A stretch of DNA of 64,000 nucleotides from Cucumibacter marinus DSM 18995 (GTDB lineage: Bacteria; Pseudomonadota; Alphaproteobacteria; Rhizobiales; Devosiaceae), in the NCBI RefSeq assembly GCF_000429865.1, contig NZ_AUCR01000011.1, positions 62,001 to 126,000 on the forward strand, written 5' to 3'. The translations under genes and the position numbers were made by a program. Under the pieces are notes generated by a model, which saw only the letters and a list, made by a program, of their open reading frames with translations, had not been told where the DNA came from and did no database searches. This document shows, one piece after another, positions 58,453 through 64,000 of the stretch (position 1 is its first letter; the number at the start of each line of letters is the position of its first letter).

Positions 58453-59916
58453 TCAGCCGCGATCAACCGCTTTTGCGTCCTTGCCGGTTTGCGCAGCCGC
58501 GTCCACCGGCTTGTCTGTGCCCTCGACCGTCGTTGCAGGGGCGGCCCCGTCGGCTGTGTTGGCGGGCGGCAGCGACGGGGTGGCCGCCGGGTGCGGTGCC
58601 GCGCCGGGGGTGCCGTTGTGGTTGCGTCCGGCAAGGGCGGCGACCGGCACTTTCCAGGCGAAGGCGTCGAGCCTGCCGGTGATCGGGGAGGTCGGCTCCC
58701 ACTCGTCCGAGGTGATGCCGTCGGCGGTCCAGACCGGATCGCGCGGGGCCTTCACCGCGCGGCTCAGCCAGGCGCGGGCCTTGCCCTGATCGCCGGTTTC
58801 CCCTTCCTCGATCTCGGCCATCAGCAGACATAGCCGCTGGGTGGGTTCGGTCTCGATGAAGCCGGTCAGCGCCTTGCGGGCCTCGGCCCATTCATGAGCG
58901 TCGATGGCGCCGCGGGCATAGGCTGCAGCGGCCTCGGGCCCGGCAGCGGGATCCTCGATCAGCGAGCGGGTGCGCTTGAAACGTTCAACCGCGGAGGCGC
59001 CGGGCTGGGCGTGGGCGAAAAGCTCGGCGATTTGCGGGTGGGCGGTATCGCGCCAGACCCGGCGGAGAAGGCCGGCGGCCTTCCGGGTCTCACCCTGGTT
59101 GACATAAAGCCGGGCCGCGATCAGCGCGGCGGGCACAAAGTCGGGCTCGAGCTTGAGCGCGGCGCGGGCGTTTTCCATGGCCGAGGCAGTGTCGGTGTCT
59201 TCCGCATCGCGGGCGATGGCTGTCATCAAGACGGCCTGCCGGCGGCGGGATGCGCTGCGTTCCTCGCGATTGGGGGTGGGGCGGCCACGCTCCATTTCAA
59301 GCGCCTCGCTCCAGTTCCCGGCCTTGGTGAGTTGCGCAAATACCGCGTCCGAGGCCCAGCCGAGGCCGGGATCGATGGCGACGGCTTTTTTGGCGAAGAC
59401 CAGGGCTGCCTTTTCCCGCCCCTGCAGCCGGGCCTGTTCGTGAAGCCCGGACAGAGCTGCAACGGCGGTGGCGGGATTGTCGATCAGGTCGCGATAGCGC
59501 TCGCGGGCTTCGGAGAGCGCGCCCATCTCGACCAGCGCCCGCGCCTCGAGCAATTCGGCGCCGGGCACGTCGTCGAGCCTTGAGCGGGCATCGCGGGCCA
59601 GCGCCCGGGCGCGGGCCGGATCGCCGGCATGAAAGGCGATGATGGCGTCGGAGAGCGCCTCGAGCCCCTTGCGGTTGCGCTGGCGCTGGGCCGCGCGCGA
59701 GAACAACGCCGGAATGCCGAATATGCGGCGGATCACGGCCCAGATCAGGATCGAGGCGATGATCGTCAGCGCCAGCAGGAACAGCACAAGCCCGAGCCCC
59801 GGCCGCATGCGATAGCCGAAGGCGGAGATGTCCACCGTGCCGGGCAGGGTGATGAGCCAGGTCGCGGCCAGCGCGACCACAAGCGAGATGACAATGGCCC
59901 AAAGAAGGCGAATCAC
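58453..59916 (-). CDS. hemY: HemY-like TPR membrane protein of the heme operon
   Basis: A 487-residue protein with two N-terminal helices (LLWAIVISLVVALAATWLIT and LVLFLLALTIIASILIWAVI) and a long TPR-like helical region (about 100-400), the proteobacterial HemY type (HemY N-terminal domain), not the Gram-positive protoporphyrinogen oxidase of the same name. Its function in heme synthesis is unclear. The tail after 440 is a low-complexity Ala/Pro-rich stretch. The GTG start lies 102 bp after mic60, completing hemC-hemD-mic60-hemY. Confidence 0.88.
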   Translation of the reverse strand: MIRLLWAIVISLVVALAATWLITLPGTVDISAFGYRMRPGLGLVLFLLALTIIASILIWAVIRRIFGIPALFSRAAQRQRNRKGLEALSDAIIAFHAGDPARARALARDARSRLDDVPGAELLEARALVEMGALSEARERYRDLIDNPATAVAALSGLHEQARLQGREKAALVFAKKAVAIDPGLGWASDAVFAQLTKAGNWSEALEMERGRPTPNREERSASRRRQAVLMTAIARDAEDTDTASAMENARAALKLEPDFVPAALIAARLYVNQGETRKAAGLLRRVWRDTAHPQIAELFAHAQPGASAVERFKRTRSLIEDPAAGPEAAAAYARGAIDAHEWAEARKALTGFIETEPTQRLCLLMAEIEEGETGDQGKARAWLSRAVKAPRDPVWTADGITSDEWEPTSPITGRLDAFAWKVPVAALAGRNHNGTPGAAPHPAATPSLPPANTADGAAPATTVEGTDKPVDAAAQTGKDAKAVDRG

Positions 59917-60018
59917 GTGGTCTGATCCTTTGCGTCTGGCGTCATGATGCTCATGGCGCTCCTTGTGCTCTTGCTGTGTTCTTCACCGGCTTCCGGGCCA
60001 GTGGCTGCGCGGGCCGGC

Positions 60019-62352
60019 TCAGCGGCCCTGGCTGTCCGATGTCGCGCGGTTGATGCGGTTGAGATAGCTCGACAGCGCCACATGCTGGTCGATACCGATG
60101 CCGATCTCGATGGCCTCGGCCTGCATGGGGGCGGGGAGGGCCTGGAACTCCTCCTGCGCGCGGAAAATGCTCCCGTCGCGAAGCGCGGATTCGAGCCGCG
60201 CCATCACCGAGAGCGGATCATCGCCTTCGGGCTCGCCTTCCGGCCGCAGGGCAATCGAGGCTGCAAGCTGGTCGGTCAGCCGCGTCATCAGGTCGGGATC
60301 GTCACGCGAAGTCGCCAGTGCCTGCAGCATGGCCGGTGCGGCATCGGCCAGCCTCGCGCTCAGCGTCGGCAGCGGGGTCAGGCCGGTCTCGGCAATGGCG
60401 GTCACGGTTTCAGGCAGTTCGACCGCGGGCACAGCATCGGCGACGATGGTGAGCTCGGGCGCGAAGGATGACCCGGATTTGACGCGGGTGTCGAGCTCGC
60501 CAAGCGCCGCGGCCAATGCCGCCTTTTGTTCGGCCTCGACTTCCAGGGCACGGGCCGCTTCGCGCGCTTGACTGGCGTTTTGCTGAATGGTGTCGAGATC
60601 CGTGCGCAGGCTGGCGATATCCTGTTCGGCGGCGGCGATGCGTTCCGCCTGGGCGGTCAGCTCGAAGCGCATGGTTTCCGCCTCGGCAAGGCCACGCGAC
60701 AGGGTGGTCAATTTCGCATCGAGCGTGTCGATGCGCCCCGCCTCGGCAGAGAGCGAGCCTGAATTGGCGGCGACATCGGCGGTCAGCGTTTCGCGCAAGC
60801 CGGCGATTTCGCTGTCGAGCCCGGTGAGGCGCGTCTCGAGCGCCGTCATGCCTTCACCCAGCGATGCCGTCATCTGGCCGAGCTGATCGAGGCTCGTGCC
60901 CATGGCTTCAACATCCGCGCTTGAAGCGGCGGGTGTCTCCAGCGCCCGGGCGCTCTGGGTTTTGAGGCCATTGCGTAGCTCCTCGATCTCGCCATCAAGG
61001 GCCGAGAGCCGGGTATCGAGCGCGGTCATGCCTTCGCCAAGCGAGGCAGTGACCTGACCGAGTTGGTCAAGGCTGGTGCCGATCGCCGCGACTTCGGCAT
61101 TCGAGGCTGCAGGCGCTGTTTCAAGGTCGCGTGCGCCTTCCGCCTCGCGCGCGGCTTCGAGGGCATCGATCCGGGTATTCAGCGCCCCGAGCTGATCGTT
61201 GAGGGCGGTCAGATCGCGGCTGCCGCCGGTGTCAGCAGTGTCCGTATCCTCGGTGCCGGCTGGCGCGCTTTCAGCGGGCAGGGCCAGGGCGGCAAGGCCT
61301 TCGCCCAGTGCGCCGGTGGTTTCATTGAGGCGGGTGACATCGCCTTGGAGGGTGTCGAGCCGGGCCTGCAGCTCGGCAAGGTCTTCGCTGTTTGTGCCGG
61401 TTCCCTCCGCCGGGGCGGGCGTTTCGGCGCGCGCCTCGAGCGCCTCAATGCGGGCTTCAAGATCGCTGTCGAGGGCGCGCGCGCCGTCATCTGCGGTGTC
61501 GTTGCTGGCGGGCTGCGGAACGGGCGCGGCTTCGAGGGCGGCGATCCGCTGTTCAAGGGTATCAAAGCCCGATTGCAGTTCGGCGAGGCCGGATTCGAGA
61601 TTGGCGCCGGGGCGCGGGGCGTTGGCCATGGCTTCAACCGCAGCACCGATGGTGGCGAGATCGGCTTCGGTCACGAGCGCCGCATCGCCGTCGGGCAGGC
61701 GCGCGGAAAGGGCATCGAGCTGGTCGCCAAGCGCTGTCAATTCGGCCCGGCTGGCCGCGTTGGCCTGAGCTTCCGCCATGGTGGCGAGGGATGTGCGCAG
61801 AGTGTCGAGATCGGCCTGTTTCACATAGGCGGAGAGATTGGGGCCGGCGGGGGCCGGGGCGTTTTCAAGCGCGTTGACCCGCCGGATCAGATTGCCAAGG
61901 TCGGGGTTGGGCGCAACCTCGTCCTGCGGCCAGAAGCCAAGCGTCGCTGCGCCATAGGCAAGGCCAAGGCCCAGAATGCCGCCCAGCACCGTGCCGGTCA
62001 CGGCACCGCCCATACCGCCGCCACTGCCGCCGCCACTGCCGCCGCTATTGCCGCCGCCACTGGCACCGGTGTTGCTGCGGCCAGCGCCGCCGCCATTGTT
62101 GCCGCCGCCAATCCGCGTCGAGGCTGTGCTGCCGGTCGAGCTGGATGTGGCCGGGCTCTGGCGCTCAGCGGCCTTGCGCTTGGCGCCGGCCATGGTGTTG
62201 GAGCGGCCCGGCTCCCCGGTCTTGGGGGCGTCGGCGGGCTTGTCGCTCGATTTGGCGGTCATATCCAGGGTCGGCGGTTTGACGGCACCGGATTTGCCCG
62301 CTTGTTGAGCTTTGCCGGTCTGCTTGTCGTCAGGCTGCTTGTTGTCGGCCAT
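60019..62352 (-). CDS. mic60: Alphaproteobacterial Mic60 (mitofilin) homologue
   Basis: A 777-residue inner-membrane protein. A charged, Ser/Gly-rich cytoplasmic N-terminus (1-130) precedes one helix (GAVTGTVLGGILGLGLAYGA), a long coiled coil (about 165-610) and the mitofilin signature (PEGDDPLSVMARLESALRDG and ALSSYLNRINRAT). Mitochondrial Mic60 shapes crista junctions, and alphaproteobacterial versions bend membranes. The coiled coil contains near-duplicate blocks (AxGTSLDQLG then ASLGEGMTALxTRL, twice). Position between hemD and hemY is the classic context. Confidence 0.92.
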   Translation of the reverse strand: MADNKQPDDKQTGKAQQAGKSGAVKPPTLDMTAKSSDKPADAPKTGEPGRSNTMAGAKRKAAERQSPATSSSTGSTASTRIGGGNNGGGAGRSNTGASGGGNSGGSGGGSGGGMGGAVTGTVLGGILGLGLAYGAATLGFWPQDEVAPNPDLGNLIRRVNALENAPAPAGPNLSAYVKQADLDTLRTSLATMAEAQANAASRAELTALGDQLDALSARLPDGDAALVTEADLATIGAAVEAMANAPRPGANLESGLAELQSGFDTLEQRIAALEAAPVPQPASNDTADDGARALDSDLEARIEALEARAETPAPAEGTGTNSEDLAELQARLDTLQGDVTRLNETTGALGEGLAALALPAESAPAGTEDTDTADTGGSRDLTALNDQLGALNTRIDALEAAREAEGARDLETAPAASNAEVAAIGTSLDQLGQVTASLGEGMTALDTRLSALDGEIEELRNGLKTQSARALETPAASSADVEAMGTSLDQLGQMTASLGEGMTALETRLTGLDSEIAGLRETLTADVAANSGSLSAEAGRIDTLDAKLTTLSRGLAEAETMRFELTAQAERIAAAEQDIASLRTDLDTIQQNASQAREAARALEVEAEQKAALAAALGELDTRVKSGSSFAPELTIVADAVPAVELPETVTAIAETGLTPLPTLSARLADAAPAMLQALATSRDDPDLMTRLTDQLAASIALRPEGEPEGDDPLSVMARLESALRDGSIFRAQEEFQALPAPMQAEAIEIGIGIDQHVALSSYLNRINRATSDSQGR

Positions 62353-62445
62353 GCTGATGTCCTCTTTCTGCCGCCGCCCGCAAAGCGTGTGTCCACCGCC
62401 AGACCCGGAAGCGTGATCAGGCAGGGCGCATCACCCTGACCGCCA

Positions 62446-63168
62446 TCATGACCCGATTTGCTGGTTTTCCAAAGCGTTGACGAGGGCCAGCATGCCGGTT
62501 TCGTTCGGGGCCGTGCTGGCATAACACCGTTTTTGCCCGCGTGCCGTCAATGCCTCGGCGGTCACGGCGGAGATACACAGGCAGGTGAGGTCCCGTACCC
62601 GCAGATCGGCCAGCGCGTCGCCCAGCGCCTCTGCCGTGCGACGAGAATAAACCAGCGCGGCATCGATCGAGCCGGCCCCGAGCGCGATTTCGGCATTGGG
62701 GGTGAGCCGGTTCATCCGGCGCATTTCGTAGACCGGCAGAGCGGTGACCTTGTGCCCGGCGGGTGCCAGCAGCCCGGCAATGTCGGCGGCCGGTTCGGCG
62801 GCGCAGGGGTAAAACAGGCGCCGGCCCGGCGTCTTGCGCAACATGGCGGCGAGCGCATCGGCATCGCCGCCGGCACTGTCGACACGGGTGGCGCCGAGGG
62901 CAATGGCCGTGTCGGCGGTGGCGTCCCCCACCGCATGCAGGGGCAGGTTGCGCCATTCCTCCCAGACCGGATCAAGGGCGAAAGCGCGCAGCGCGTTGGC
63001 ACTTGTCACCACCAGGCCGTCAAAGCTCTCGGGGGCAGGCAGTACGGGCTCCAGCGGCACATAGCGCAGCATGGGCGAGACGATCGCCTTGTGGCCCATG
63101 GCCTCAAGCCGGGCGGCGGTCTTCTCGGCGCCGGGGCTTGGCCGTGTGATCAGAAGCCTCAGCTTCAT
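62446..63168 (-). CDS. hemD: HemD, uroporphyrinogen-III synthase
   Basis: HemD closes hydroxymethylbilane with inversion of ring D. The 240-residue protein shows the weakly conserved HemD pattern: LITRPSPGAEKTAARLEAMG, DGLVVTSANALRAFA, LHAVGDATADTAIALGA, and LVYSRRTAEALGDALADL. It lies 3 bp after hemC, so both steps of uroporphyrinogen formation are coupled. Confidence 0.93.
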   Translation of the reverse strand: MKLRLLITRPSPGAEKTAARLEAMGHKAIVSPMLRYVPLEPVLPAPESFDGLVVTSANALRAFALDPVWEEWRNLPLHAVGDATADTAIALGATRVDSAGGDADALAAMLRKTPGRRLFYPCAAEPAADIAGLLAPAGHKVTALPVYEMRRMNRLTPNAEIALGAGSIDAALVYSRRTAEALGDALADLRVRDLTCLCISAVTAEALTARGQKRCYASTAPNETGMLALVNALENQQIGS

Positions 63169-63171
63169 GGT

Positions 63172-64000
63172 TCATCCCCGCAGATCGAGGGCGTCGAAAA
63201 AGGCCTGGCCCGCCAGTTTGCGCAATTGCCGGGCGACGTCGGCGCCGATCCCGGCAGCATCTTCGGCGGGGCCGCTTGTCAGCGCACGGAACCGCTCGGC
63301 CCCGTCAAGGCTCAGGATCTCGCCGATTAGGGTCAGTTCGCCCCCCTCACGCTTGGTCAGCGCGCCGATCGGGGTCCGGCAGGAGCCGTCGAGCCCGGCG
63401 AGAAACGCGCGTTCGGCGGTCACTGCCTGATGCGTCTGGTGATCGTTGAGCGGGCCGATCAGATCGGCAAGCCGGGTGTCACCTTCGCGGATTTCTAGGC
63501 CGATGGCGCCTTGGGCCGGAGCCGGCAGAAAGCGTTCGGGATCAAGGATCTCGGTGGCGCTGCGCTCCATGCCCAAGCGCTTGAGTCCGGCCAGCGCCAA
63601 CAGGGTCGCATCGGCGACCCCGTCATCGAGCTTTTTCATGCGGGTGGCGACATTGCCGCGAAATTCGATGCGATTGAGGTCGGGCCGTTCGCGCAGCAAT
63701 TGTGCGGCGCGGCGGATCGAGGAGGTGCCGAGCACCGCGCCCTCGCGCAAATCGTCGAAACGGATACCGCCCCGGCTCATCAACGCATCGCGGATGTCCT
63801 CGCGCGGCAAAAAAACATCCATCTTGAGCCCTTGAGGCAGGGATGTGGCCATGTCCTTTGTCGAATGCACACCGAGATCGATCTCGCCGGAAATCAGCCG
63901 ATCCTCGATTTCCTTGGAAAACTGGCCTTTGCCGCCAATCTCGGAGAGCGGGGCGTTGCTCGATTGGGAGCGGTCGCCACCGGTCGAGATCACCTTGATG
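63172..64000 (-). CDS. hemC: HemC, hydroxymethylbilane synthase, 5' end cut by window end
   Basis: HemC polymerises four porphobilinogens. The dipyrromethane-cofactor cysteine is in FLAGLDGSCRTPIGAL, and LGVHSTKDMATSLPQGL, with the catalytic Asp region, is intact. RGNVATRMKKLDDGVADATL binds the pyrrole chain. The frame continues through the last base of the window, so about 40 N-terminal residues are missing. It heads hemC-hemD-mic60-hemY. Confidence 0.96.
   Translation of the reverse strand, partial: IKVISTGGDRSQSSNAPLSEIGGKGQFSKEIEDRLISGEIDLGVHSTKDMATSLPQGLKMDVFLPREDIRDALMSRGGIRFDDLREGAVLGTSSIRRAAQLLRERPDLNRIEFRGNVATRMKKLDDGVADATLLALAGLKRLGMERSATEILDPERFLPAPAQGAIGLEIREGDTRLADLIGPLNDHQTHQAVTAERAFLAGLDGSCRTPIGALTKREGGELTLIGEILSLDGAERFRALTSGPAEDAAGIGADVARQLRKLAGQAFFDALDLRG

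Noticed and set aside
61063-62439. A 458-codon plus-strand frame opposite mic60
   Set aside because: It is an Ala/Gly-rich shadow of the coiled-coil gene with no start signal.

Overview
The window is GC-rich, gene-dense chromosomal DNA from an alphaproteobacterium. Several features point to the Hyphomicrobiales (Rhizobiales), probably a salt-tolerant member near Devosia/Pelagibacterium: a complete ectoine/hydroxyectoine cluster with its own aspartokinase, an Irr-type iron box, a Mic60 homologue inside a heme operon, IalB-like proteins, PleC/DivJ-type kinases, and dispersed rhizobial-type intergenic palindromes. The genus is inferred from gene content only.

Layout. 1-1.3 kb: a glycosyltransferase (cut by the window start) and an RmlC-like cupin. 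1.4-7.3 kb: ectR, divergent from ectABCD-ask. 7.3-17.4 kb: a soluble chemotaxis receptor, then dapF-mtaB-ftsY-aldolase-yciB, converging on ccmABCDG. 17.5-21.3 kb: aconitase and a DUF1223 protein. 21.2-25 kb: a gene-poor stretch with a candidate small RNA and repeats, then a DUF2794 gene, a GNAT, a YbhL-family protein with a likely RNA leader, ThpR and a phosphatase. 25.2-29.1 kb: two IalB-like proteins, rlmN and a YcaQ-like glycosylase. 29.2-33.3 kb: a CeuE/YclQ-type siderophore importer with an Irr-like box. 33.3-37.4 kb: a GlxA-type regulator with a cysteine hydrolase, a LysE exporter, argG and DUF2218. 38-39.2 kb: three overlapping genes for small secreted proteins (a fimbrial-like subunit, a one-domain chaperone-like protein and a third protein) without an usher. 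39.3-46 kb: typA, a hydrolase, mtnN with a duplicated 5' stub, ppa, yggU, yggT, a TerB-like gene and a pterin dehydratase. 46.2-55.6 kb: signalling genes (GGDEF-EAL, FeeM-like acyltransferase, kinase-receiver-receiver-kinase). 55.6-58.4 kb: fhs, a membrane-anchored LAS-type metallopeptidase and tRNA-Thr(CGT). 58.4-64 kb: hemC-hemD-mic60-hemY, with hemC cut by the window end.

How the genes work together. ask and ectABCD turn aspartate into ectoine and 5-hydroxyectoine, with EctR as the probable repressor. The ccm genes handle heme export and apocytochrome reduction for cytochrome c, and the hem genes make uroporphyrinogen III. The Irr-like box ties siderophore uptake to heme and iron status. 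The most novel-looking items are the three-gene secreted operon, the structured RNA candidate at 21.4-21.5 kb, the duplicated mtnN start fused to a repeat, and the LAS metallopeptidase that lacks an ordinary start codon directly after a tRNA. There is no CRISPR array, prophage or insertion sequence.
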